From contig JACAEM010000030.1 of the NCBI GenBank assembly GCA_013388855.1, positions 1 through 35,050 on the forward strand: a stretch of 35,050 bases of DNA, given 5' to 3'. Both the position numbers and the translations under genes were made by a program. Source of the stretch: Chloroflexota bacterium (GTDB lineage Bacteria > Chloroflexota > Anaerolineae > Anaerolineales > Villigracilaceae). Below the pieces are notes generated by a model. That model ran no database searches, was not told the origin of the DNA, and saw only the letters and a list, made by a program, of their open reading frames with translations. Shown in pieces: positions 24,852 through 31,908 of this stretch. The first letter of the stretch is position 1. Each line of letters begins with the position of its first letter.

Positions 24852-24880
24852 AGTATATCAAGTTCATCTATTTTTGACAA
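24852..24880 (-). promoter_or_regulatory. promoter of the his operon
   Basis: On the minus strand TTGTCA (24875-24880) and TATACT (24852-24857) are 17 nt apart. The predicted transcription start is about 24845. Confidence 0.8.
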
Positions 24881-24908
24881 GCCTGTAATTTCTCGCCGAA
24901 CAGACTTG

Positions 24909-24917
24909 TGTTAAAAT
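24909..24917 (+). promoter_or_regulatory. extended -10 element before tRNA-Arg
   Basis: TGTTAAAAT gives a TGn extension and TAAAAT, 25 nt before the mature tRNA. No good -35 lies at the right distance (TTTCTC at 24889-24894). It is back to back with the his promoter. Confidence 0.45.
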
Positions 24918-24942
24918 ACCTGCATAGTTTGTAAAGCAGATT

Positions 24943-25015
24943 GCCCCCGTAGCTCAATGGACAGAGTAACAGACTTCGAATCTGGTGGTTGCGCGTTCGA
25001 GCCGCGCCGGGGGCG
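24943..25015 (+). tRNA. tRNA-Arg, anticodon TCG
   Basis: A 73-nt cloverleaf: acceptor GCCCCCG (24943-24949) pairs with CGGGGGC (25008-25014), discriminator G. The anticodon loop CTTCGAA closed by AGA/TCT places TCG at the anticodon; GCGCGTTCGAGCCGCGC is the T arm. CCA is not encoded. Confidence 0.96.
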
Positions 25016-25021
25016 CCTCGT

Positions 25022-25246
25022 ATGCCCGATACACAGCCCGACCTGCAACTGATCCGAATCTTGACCGAACGGCTGGAACGTATCTCCGCCGATTCGGTCT
25101 GGGCGCATAGAGCCAGTGGTGTAAGAGGCAACCTTCTCCATATGTTGGATCAGTTTCAAAATGGGGAATCGCCCGATCAAAGCTCCATCACCAGTATGGT
25201 TTCCATCGCTTTCAACATTTTGTCACATGCCGCGAAACGCGGTTAG
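25022..25246 (+). CDS. small hypothetical protein directly after tRNA-Arg
   Basis: A 74-aa ORF from the ATG at 25022, six bases after the tRNA. It is predicted mostly helical and soluble (LQLIRILTERLERISADSVW and RGNLLHMLDQFQNGE). I recognise no family. There is no ribosome site because the tRNA 3' end lies upstream; it might be expressed from the tRNA transcript after processing. Alternating charged and hydrophobic residues look like a real protein, but support is limited. Confidence 0.5.
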   Translation: MPDTQPDLQLIRILTERLERISADSVWAHRASGVRGNLLHMLDQFQNGESPDQSSITSMVSIAFNILSHAAKRG

Positions 25247-25381
25247 GTTAACGGGCATTTCACAAAACGGCTGTTAACTGTCATACCGGCTAGGATCTTT
25301 AGAGGTTTCATTTGCAAAACACTAAAACCAACCATAAAAAGTATCACATGACTGACCTCTACCCTCACCCCCACCCGGATC

Positions 25382-25612
25382 GTGATGTACACCACCGAAT
25401 ATTGCCCTGATTGCACACGGGCATGCAAGTTCTTCGAAATCAACAATATCCCTCATTTGCGTGTAGGGTTGGAAGGCAACGCTGAAGCGATTGAGTTCGT
25501 CATGCGAGTCAACCACGGCTGCCGAAGTGTTCCCACCATCATTTTCCCCGACGGCTCGATTCTTGTCGAATCCAACATGGAAGAGCTCAAAGCCAAATTT
25601 TCAAATTTATGA
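25382..25612 (+). CDS. glutaredoxin/mycoredoxin-like protein, start uncertain
   Basis: A short thioredoxin-fold protein: VMYTTEYCPDCTRACKFF with the CPDC active site, then the cis-Pro block RSVPTIIFPDG. It probably reduces protein mixed disulfides. The frame is open upstream to CTG at 25352, encoding residues (TSTLTPTRIV) that would complete the first beta strand, but the natural ATG at 25348 is out of frame because of a tandem TGACTGAC (25349-25356). GTG 25382 and ATG 25385 are the first standard in-frame starts. It overlaps the next gene by 4 nt. Confidence 0.82.
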   Translation: MMYTTEYCPDCTRACKFFEINNIPHLRVGLEGNAEAIEFVMRVNHGCRSVPTIIFPDGSILVESNMEELKAKFSNL

Positions 25613-26958
25613 CAAAAACAGCAGATATTATCATTTGCGGCGCGGGCATCACAGGAGTTGCCGCCGCGCATTCTCTTAGCAAGGCTGGCATCCAAAACAT
25701 TCTGCTTGTAGATGAACGCCCTCCCCTTTCTTTCACCAGCGACCGTTCGACCGAATGCTACCGTAACTGGTGGCCCGACCCGGAAATGCTTGCGCTCATC
25801 AATCACTCAATCGATTTGATGGAGGAGCTAGCGGAAGAATCGGGGAATGTCTTCCACATGAATCGGCGCGGCTACCTATACGTGACTGCCGATGAAAGCA
25901 AAGTCACGGGACTGAAATCCGCTTCACGCCGAACATCGGAGCTGGGCGCGGGTCCATTGCGCGTTCACTCGTCTGACAACTCTTCCTACCAACCTGCCCG
26001 TCCTGAGGGGTTTCACGATTCCCCAGAAGGCGCGGATTTGCTCCTCGGCAACGAACTCATCCGCAAATACTTTCCCTATCTCACAGATAGGGCGGTTGCC
26101 GCACTTCACGCACGACGCGCGGGGTGGCTGAGCGCGCAACAGTTAGGCATGTATCTGCTCGAAACAGGACGCAGGCGCGGGGCCCGATTTGAGTCCGCGC
26201 GGGTGACAGGTGTGGATGTGGCGAATGAACGGGTAAACAGCGTCCAGTTGAGTTCGGGGGAACGCGTCGATTCCCCCATCTTTATCAATGCTGCCGGACC
26301 ATTCCTCAAAAATGTGGGAAAGTTACTCGGCGTGGATCTGCCTGTCCATACCGAGTTGCATCTCAAAGCCGCCATCAAGGATCCGTTGGGCGTTGTCGGC
26401 CGGGAAGCACCATTGCTGATCTGGAATGACACGCAGAGACTGCCATGGGCGGAGGACGAACGTGAAGCGCTGGCTGAAGACGACGAGACGCGCTGGCTGA
26501 CAGAGATCTTCCCCGCCGGCGCACACACACGGCCTGAAGGCGCGGGTGACGACATTTTGATGCTGTGGGAATACCAGACCAAGGTGATGGAACCGGTTGA
26601 CCCACCACCGCTGGATGAGCAGTACCCCGAGATCGCTCTGCGTGGACTTGCCGCCATGCTACCGCGCATGGAGGGATATTTCGCAAAAATGCCGCGTCCA
26701 CAACTTGATGGCGGATATTACACCAAGACACGCGAGAACCGGCCGCTGGTGGGGCCGATGGGTGTGGAGGGCGCGTATGTGATCGGCGCGGTATCGGGCT
26801 ATGGAATCATGTCCGCATGCGGCGTTGCCGATTTGTTGACAGCGTACGTTATCCATGCAAAGTTACCCTCCTATGCCGAAGATTTTGCCCTATCAAGGTA
26901 CAGTGATCCAGCATATCAAAGGAAATTGGAAAGCTGGGGAGATAGCGGGCAGTTGTAA
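25609..26958 (+). CDS. FAD-dependent oxidoreductase, DAO/sarcosine oxidase type
   Basis: A 449-aa flavoprotein. IIICGAGITGVAAAHSLSKAG (residues 6-26, GxGxxG Rossmann motif) binds FAD; LLVDERPPLSFTSDRSTECY follows as in the D-amino-acid oxidase/glycine oxidase family. The C-terminal block TRENRPLVGPMGVEGAYVIGAVSGYGIM is the second FAD contact. Substrate not predictable. Its ATG overlaps the glutaredoxin stop (ATGA), so the two are co-translated. Confidence 0.9.
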   Translation: MTKTADIIICGAGITGVAAAHSLSKAGIQNILLVDERPPLSFTSDRSTECYRNWWPDPEMLALINHSIDLMEELAEESGNVFHMNRRGYLYVTADESKVTGLKSASRRTSELGAGPLRVHSSDNSSYQPARPEGFHDSPEGADLLLGNELIRKYFPYLTDRAVAALHARRAGWLSAQQLGMYLLETGRRRGARFESARVTGVDVANERVNSVQLSSGERVDSPIFINAAGPFLKNVGKLLGVDLPVHTELHLKAAIKDPLGVVGREAPLLIWNDTQRLPWAEDEREALAEDDETRWLTEIFPAGAHTRPEGAGDDILMLWEYQTKVMEPVDPPPLDEQYPEIALRGLAAMLPRMEGYFAKMPRPQLDGGYYTKTRENRPLVGPMGVEGAYVIGAVSGYGIMSACGVADLLTAYVIHAKLPSYAEDFALSRYSDPAYQRKLESWGDSGQL

Positions 26959-27043
26959 GTCTTCAGATCGAAGGGTCACACCAAGACTTTTAGGGTCTAT
27001 GCTCAAGTTTGTAAGCGGGATACAATGAAAATGAGGAGAAAAA

Positions 27044-27733
27044 ATGAAAATCATTATTCCTGCTCTCTTGATCATTCTATTATTATCTTCCTGCAATGGC
27101 TGGATCGTCCAACCGCTGCCCCAGCCCACGCCATTCCTGCCGTTTACGCCAACCCCATTCATCTACACACAAACGCCGGTTATCATCGGTGTGACAAGCG
27201 CCTCCTCCACCCCCGCCGTGCTCACATCCACACCAGCGCCGACAAATACATCCTTTCCCACCAACACGAACCAGCCATCCTTCACAGCCTCCATTCCCCC
27301 GTCCATCACGCCGACCACACCAGCAACGGCTACAGACAATCCCAATGGCAAGCCTTCCATTTCTGTCAAAGTATTGGGGTGCAACACCAGCATCGATATT
27401 ACGCACGGCATGGGCGAGGTGACGAACGCCTACGTAACATTGATCAATACGGGCAATGTCCAACTTACCAACCTGAAGGTGACGCTCAACGCATTAGATG
27501 AAGGGCGCGTCCACCCCGACAAAACCGTGGAACTGACCTCCCTCCCTATCGGATATCAGGTGACCATCAAACTGACCGTAGACAGCACCTACAAAAAGGA
27601 GACCCCTATTCAGGTGGAAACGACCAGCGACCAGGGAAAGTTCCCCCTCGAGGGACTCGCCTCCTGCACCGACATTGGCATCTTTGTTCCAAAACCGGAT
27701 GGTCTCAACACTCCTGTGCCAGCCACACCATGA
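27044..27733 (+). CDS. secreted lipoprotein with Thr/Pro-rich linker
   Basis: A 229-aa protein. The signal peptide IIIPALLIILLLSSC ends in a lipobox (LSSC, Cys17). Residues about 25-100 are a Thr/Pro/Ser-rich low-complexity linker, followed by a beta-sandwich-like domain (EVTNAYVTLINTGNVQLTNLKVTLNAL), as in CARDB/DUF11-like extracellular modules. Ribosome site GAGGAG. Likely a cell-surface protein of unknown role. Confidence 0.85.
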   Translation: MKIIIPALLIILLLSSCNGWIVQPLPQPTPFLPFTPTPFIYTQTPVIIGVTSASSTPAVLTSTPAPTNTSFPTNTNQPSFTASIPPSITPTTPATATDNPNGKPSISVKVLGCNTSIDITHGMGEVTNAYVTLINTGNVQLTNLKVTLNALDEGRVHPDKTVELTSLPIGYQVTIKLTVDSTYKKETPIQVETTSDQGKFPLEGLASCTDIGIFVPKPDGLNTPVPATP

Positions 27734-27756
27734 CTCTTCGCCCTGCAATAGAAAGG

Positions 27757-27762
27757 TATAAT
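27757..27762 (+). promoter_or_regulatory. -10 element giving a possible leaderless start for the NYN gene
   Basis: A perfect TATAAT ends 8 nt before the ATG at 27771, so the predicted transcript would begin at or next to the start codon. There is no ribosome site. No good -35 is seen. Confidence 0.45.
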
Positions 27763-27770
27763 TAATTATC

Positions 27771-28538
27771 ATGGCAAATGAAAACCTAAACACACTCCGC
27801 AACAAGATCGCCATCCTCATCGACGGCGATAATGCCCAGTCCTCCCTGCTCCCCCAAATGCTCGTGGAAGCCGGCAGGCACGGGCAAGTTACCGTCCGCC
27901 GCATTTACGGCGATTGGACCACCAACAGTATGAACTCATGGAAGGAGACGCTAAACTATCACGCCTTCCAGCCAATCCAGCAATTTCGCTACACAGTCGG
28001 AAAAAACGCCACCGACAGCGCCATGATCATCGACGCCATGGACATCTTGCATTCCGGTGTGGTGGACGGTTTCTGCCTTGTCTCCTCTGACAGTGATTAC
28101 ACCCGATTGGCTACCCGCATCCGGGAAACCGGTATCTTCGTGATGGGCATTGGCGAGAAAAAAACCCCTAAAGCTTTCGTTAACGCCTGCGATGTCTTCG
28201 TCTACACTGAAAACCTGGTTGCTGAGAAAAAGGCAACACAACAAAAACAGGCTCATGCGAAAAAGACCGCCAAATCCAAGGACGGCAAGGAAGACAAGGA
28301 AGAACTCGATCCAATGCCAATTCTTAGTCAAGCCTTCGAAATGGCGGTGGGACAAGATGGTTGGGCGCGTCTCGATGGTATGGGAAATGCCCTCTACCAA
28401 CTAGACCCCAGCTTTGACCCGCGTACCTACGGTCACAAGCAACTCTCGCGGATGATTGCAAAATTAAAAGATCGTTTTGATATGCGAACCCTGGAGAAGG
28501 ATGGGGCAAACATATTGTATGTGAGGATGAAAGAATAA
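27771..28538 (+). CDS. NYN domain protein with C-terminal OST-HTH/LOTUS domain
   Basis: A 255-aa protein. The NYN (PIN-like RNase) domain covers residues about 10-145: IAILIDGDNAQ, KNATDSAMIIDAMDIL and FCLVSSDSDYTRLATRIRETG hold the acidic residues. A Lys-rich linker (about 150-180) leads to a winged-helix LOTUS domain (WARLDGMGNALYQLDPSFDPRTYG). LabA/DUF88-type proteins of this layout are thought to bind or cut RNA. Function here unknown. Confidence 0.9.
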   Translation: MANENLNTLRNKIAILIDGDNAQSSLLPQMLVEAGRHGQVTVRRIYGDWTTNSMNSWKETLNYHAFQPIQQFRYTVGKNATDSAMIIDAMDILHSGVVDGFCLVSSDSDYTRLATRIRETGIFVMGIGEKKTPKAFVNACDVFVYTENLVAEKKATQQKQAHAKKTAKSKDGKEDKEELDPMPILSQAFEMAVGQDGWARLDGMGNALYQLDPSFDPRTYGHKQLSRMIAKLKDRFDMRTLEKDGANILYVRMKE

Positions 28539-28621
28539 TCCCTTATAAAAACATCCTGGCATTTGCCCAATTACAGAATTCCAAAGTCATTGAAAAACGA
28601 AACCCACCCGGGAGAAAAAAT

Positions 28622-29467
28622 ATGAAAACGTCCACCATCATTTGGAACACAATTAAAAGTAATTGGGATACCATCTTGATCATGGTTATCGTCGGCATGA
28701 TCGCCTTGTTGGGTTTTCTGCAAAAAGTTGATCAGCAGGTCATATCGACAGCAATACTGAGCATCTTGTTTCTACTCGCTTTCAATCTGTTGATCAGCCG
28801 GGAAACCTACAAGCGCCTCCAAAAAACCACTGAAGGCATATTGTCCAAACTGGAAAGACCATCCGCTGATGACGTTATTTTCGAATACAAAGATTGGATC
28901 GATGAAATTGACACCGCCCTGGAAACCGCAAAAGAGGTCTGGCTATTATCCCGTACTTGTGCGACCTTTTGGGAAGATCACATCCAGCAAATGAAAAATA
29001 TTCTAGACAGAAAAGGCTCCATCCGATTAATGCTGGTCGATCCGAGCGATGGAGCATTACGGATGATCGCCAATAGCGCAAGGTTCATGCGGGCGCGCGA
29101 CTTGGGCAATGGTCAATTTTCGAAAGTGACCTTATACGATACTCCCAATCGCCTGGAGAAATTGCGCGAACGGGTTAATGAATTTATTGAATATATTTCC
29201 GATTATAGACTTCAAATTGCAAAAGGTAAACTAAACTTGCGCGTCATTGATTTTTTACCGCCACAAACTCTGGTGATTGTTAATGGGAATAGCAAGAATG
29301 GGGTGATGTTTGTTGAGCTTGGCGCATTCCAATCAAGCAAACGGAATCGACCGACATTTTTCCTGCAGAAAGACAAAAATTCGACGTTATTTTCATTTTA
29401 CATGAATGAGTTCGAAGCAATGTGGGAGGACGCAAAACCGGGTGAAGTTGTTGTCACGCGCTCATAA
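28622..29467 (+). CDS. two-helix membrane protein with phospholipase D-like/DUF5919-like domain
   Basis: A 281-aa protein. Two membrane helices (about residues 17-37 and 42-60) are followed by a short coiled coil and a cytoplasmic domain with SIRLMLVDPSDGALRMIANSA, resembling the PLD-like DUF5919 fold (for example IRILLLDP patterns); I see no HxK catalytic motif. GGGAGA precedes the ATG. Function unknown. Confidence 0.6.
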   Translation: MKTSTIIWNTIKSNWDTILIMVIVGMIALLGFLQKVDQQVISTAILSILFLLAFNLLISRETYKRLQKTTEGILSKLERPSADDVIFEYKDWIDEIDTALETAKEVWLLSRTCATFWEDHIQQMKNILDRKGSIRLMLVDPSDGALRMIANSARFMRARDLGNGQFSKVTLYDTPNRLEKLRERVNEFIEYISDYRLQIAKGKLNLRVIDFLPPQTLVIVNGNSKNGVMFVELGAFQSSKRNRPTFFLQKDKNSTLFSFYMNEFEAMWEDAKPGEVVVTRS

Positions 29468-29535
29468 GCATAAAAACCGGCATGAAATTCGCCGTGGAAC
29501 AGCAATAATGGGGAAAATTGCAGGGAGAATTTAGT

Positions 29536-30405
29536 ATGCGCAACGAAAAAGAAATATTAGACCTGATTCTGGATTTTGCCAGAAAAGATTCAAATATCCG
29601 CGCGGTGGTGATGAACGGCTCACGGGCAAATCCCAATGCGTCAAAGGATATATTTCAAGACTTCGACGTCGCCTGTCTTGTCAAGGATGTGAAACCCTAC
29701 ATAAAAAACAGGGGTATCCCGTCGCAATTTGGCGAGATACTGATTCTGCAGGAGCCGGAAGATATGCAGGAACCGTCTCCCGGCAACGGTGAAACGTACG
29801 CATATCTGATGCAATTCAAGGACGGGAGTCGCATTGACCTAAGCTTTCATTCACCCGAAATATACAAATCGGTGGTTGCTGATAGTCTAACCGTCGTTCT
29901 GCTCGACAAAGATGGACTCTTGAGACATGTCCCACTATCCAGCGATAAAGATTACCTGCCCAAGCTGCCGACCGACAAACAATTTCAGGATTGCTGTAAC
30001 GAGTTCTGGTGGGTCAGCCCCTATGTAGCAAAAGGACTATGGCGCGGCGAACTCACCTATGCCAGGCACATGATGGACATGGTGATCAGGGAAGAACAGT
30101 TAATGAAAATGCTCACATGGTATTTCGGGGCCAAGACGGGTTTCAAAAAATCGCCGGGAAAATTGGGAAAATACATCAAGGCTGATATCGAAGCGGAGAT
30201 TTGGACGGAACTCGAAAATGTCTATTGTGATGCAGACTTCGAGAACATTTGGAGATCTCTTTTCACCGCCGGTAGTCTGTTTCGGAGACTCGCCAAGGCG
30301 GTTGCAGTGCACTTTGGATATCAATATCCACAAAGGGATGACGATAATGTAAGCGAATTTTTGAACCGCATCAAAGAATTGCCCAGAGATGCAAAAGAGA
30401 TTTAG
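29536..30405 (+). CDS. aminoglycoside 6-adenylyltransferase-like nucleotidyltransferase
   Basis: A 289-aa protein from the ATG at 29536 (GGGAG upstream; a TTG at 29518 lies in the ribosome site). VVMNGSRANPNASKDIFQDFDVACLV has the GSR and DxD of nucleotidyltransferases in the ANT(6)/AadK family; GSRIDLSFHS gives the third acidic residue. The C-terminal helical domain ends in the typical KYIKAD...LENVYCDADFENIW. Resistance activity cannot be assumed. Confidence 0.9.
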   Translation: MRNEKEILDLILDFARKDSNIRAVVMNGSRANPNASKDIFQDFDVACLVKDVKPYIKNRGIPSQFGEILILQEPEDMQEPSPGNGETYAYLMQFKDGSRIDLSFHSPEIYKSVVADSLTVVLLDKDGLLRHVPLSSDKDYLPKLPTDKQFQDCCNEFWWVSPYVAKGLWRGELTYARHMMDMVIREEQLMKMLTWYFGAKTGFKKSPGKLGKYIKADIEAEIWTELENVYCDADFENIWRSLFTAGSLFRRLAKAVAVHFGYQYPQRDDDNVSEFLNRIKELPRDAKEI

Positions 30406-30419
30406 CTTCCCTCACATTT

Positions 30420-31661
30420 TTACACCTTGACCAGACTTTTATACACATCCACGATCTGGGTGGCAATCTTGTCCCATGCATAATTTCTGGCATACGCTGC
30501 GGCCTGGATACCCATTTTCGAATGCAACTCCCCGTCATTCAACAGCCAAGACAACTTCTCACATAAAGTTTCCGGCTCCTCCGCAGGGATGGTGAACCCC
30601 GTCTCGCCATCGCGCACCAGATACGCCAGTCCGCCCACTTCTGAAGCGATCACCGGTGTACCGCATGCCATCGCCTCAAGTGCCACCATGCCAAAGGACT
30701 CGTAATGAGACGGCATCACCAGCACGTCTGCGGCAGAATAATAATACGGCAAAGTATCCTGGCCGCGTTTACCCAGAAATACGACTGTCTTTCCCAAACC
30801 AAGGTCATCGCACATTTTTTGCAAACGCGCCATCTCCACCGTCATCTGCTCAGGGCTGGCAGAGGGGTCCCCACCGATGATCGCCAGATGCACCGGTCGA
30901 TTCGTATCCCTCAATTGCAGACAACACATGGCATTGATAAGCGTATCCACGCCCTTAAGCGGTTCGATACGACCCACGAATAGGATCATCCTGTCTTCCG
31001 GCTTTAACCCCACAAATGATTTCGCCTCGTCAGCCGGGATCGGATAAAAGTGACTCACATCCACGCCCGGCGGAACGATGACCATTTTATTGGGATCAGC
31101 CCTGTACAGAAATCGCAACTGGGTCAACTCTGCAAGGGTGGCGACAATAATCCGGTCGGCGCGACGGATAACCTGTCTCTCACCATCGATTCGATATTCG
31201 CCTTCGCGTTCCGCCTCCGTCCGCGCGATGCGATTCTTCATCTCGCCGAGAGTGTGGAACATGTTCACAATCGGAATCCTGCCCCAAGCTTCGGAGAGAG
31301 AGGCGGCGGCAATGCCGCTCATCCAGTAATGGCTGTGGATGATGTCGTAGCGCATCCCCTTTTCGCAGGCAAATGCTTTGACGCCCTCCACGAACTGCGG
31401 GATGTACTCGGACATTTCACGCTTCCCAAGCGGAGTCTCCGGTCCGGCGGGGACATGGACAACGCGGTTGCCGTATCCCAGTTCATGCAGAACATGCGGG
31501 ACGTGATCATCTTGCGAGCGCGTGAAAACATCCACATGGATGCCCATGCGTCCCAATTGACGCGTTAATTCGCGGACATAGACATTCATTCCGCCGGTAT
31601 CCTTGCCGCCCAGCGTTGCCAGCGGGCAGGTGTGATAAGAAAGCATGGCAATTCGATACAT
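30420..31661 (-). CDS. family 4 glycosyltransferase (GT-B)
   Basis: A 413-aa retaining GT from the ATG at 31661; an in-frame ATG at 31676 is possible. GGKDTGGMNVYVRELTRQLG is the N-terminal signature shared by MshA and sucrose-phosphate synthase-like enzymes; VPPGVDVSHFYP, LFVGRIEPLKGVDTLI and HYESFGMVALEAMACGTPVIA (the EX7E motif) follow. Donor and acceptor are not certain. The only minus gene between two plus-strand runs. Confidence 0.9.
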   Translation of the reverse strand: MYRIAMLSYHTCPLATLGGKDTGGMNVYVRELTRQLGRMGIHVDVFTRSQDDHVPHVLHELGYGNRVVHVPAGPETPLGKREMSEYIPQFVEGVKAFACEKGMRYDIIHSHYWMSGIAAASLSEAWGRIPIVNMFHTLGEMKNRIARTEAEREGEYRIDGERQVIRRADRIIVATLAELTQLRFLYRADPNKMVIVPPGVDVSHFYPIPADEAKSFVGLKPEDRMILFVGRIEPLKGVDTLINAMCCLQLRDTNRPVHLAIIGGDPSASPEQMTVEMARLQKMCDDLGLGKTVVFLGKRGQDTLPYYYSAADVLVMPSHYESFGMVALEAMACGTPVIASEVGGLAYLVRDGETGFTIPAEEPETLCEKLSWLLNDGELHSKMGIQAAAYARNYAWDKIATQIVDVYKSLVKV

Positions 31662-31702
31662 AATGTTTTTCGCCATCCTAGACGCAGCGTACCGCTAAAA
31701 AC

Positions 31703-31731
31703 TTGCGTGAAATATTGTAATCCTGTATAAT
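31703..31731 (+). promoter_or_regulatory. promoter of tRNA-Thr
   Basis: TTGCGT (31703-31708) and a perfect TATAAT (31726-31731), spacing 17 nt. A 9-bp inverted repeat (GTAGGGCAA/TTGCCCTAC, 31742-31767) lies between promoter and tRNA. Confidence 0.75.
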
Positions 31732-31769
31732 CCCCGCCGCCGTAGGGCAAAATTAATGTTGCCCTACAT

Positions 31770-31842
31770 GCCACCGTAGCACAGCTGGCAGTGCAGACGA
31801 TTCGTAATCGTCAGGTCATGGGTTCAAATCCCATCGGTGGCT
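31770..31842 (+). tRNA. tRNA-Thr, anticodon CGT
   Basis: A 73-nt cloverleaf: acceptor GCCACCG (31770-31776) with CGGTGGC (31835-31841), discriminator T. Anticodon stem GACGA/TCGTC with loop TTCGTAA gives CGT. T arm ATGGGTTCAAATCCCAT. CCA not encoded. Confidence 0.96.
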
Positions 31843-31902
31843 CAAGTTGGTTGAACGTTGCAGGTTGGAAGGTTTGAAGGCTTTCCAACCTGCAATTTCT
31901 TA
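31843..31902. repeat. octamer-type intergenic repeat between tRNA-Thr and AOR
   Basis: GTTGCAG, GTTGGAAG, GTTTGAAG followed by CTTTCCAACCTGCAA, a partial member of the octamer family with a shorter right arm. Confidence 0.5.
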
Positions 31903-31908
31903 ACTGAA

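Noticed and set aside
24868-25180. Minus-strand ORFs over the tRNA-Arg
   Set aside because: They are antisense to a clear tRNA and have no start signal.
28622-29467. The two-helix membrane protein as a CRISPR or CBASS effector
   Set aside because: No CARF/SAVED signature was seen and it lies more than 15 kb from the CRISPR locus behind housekeeping genes.
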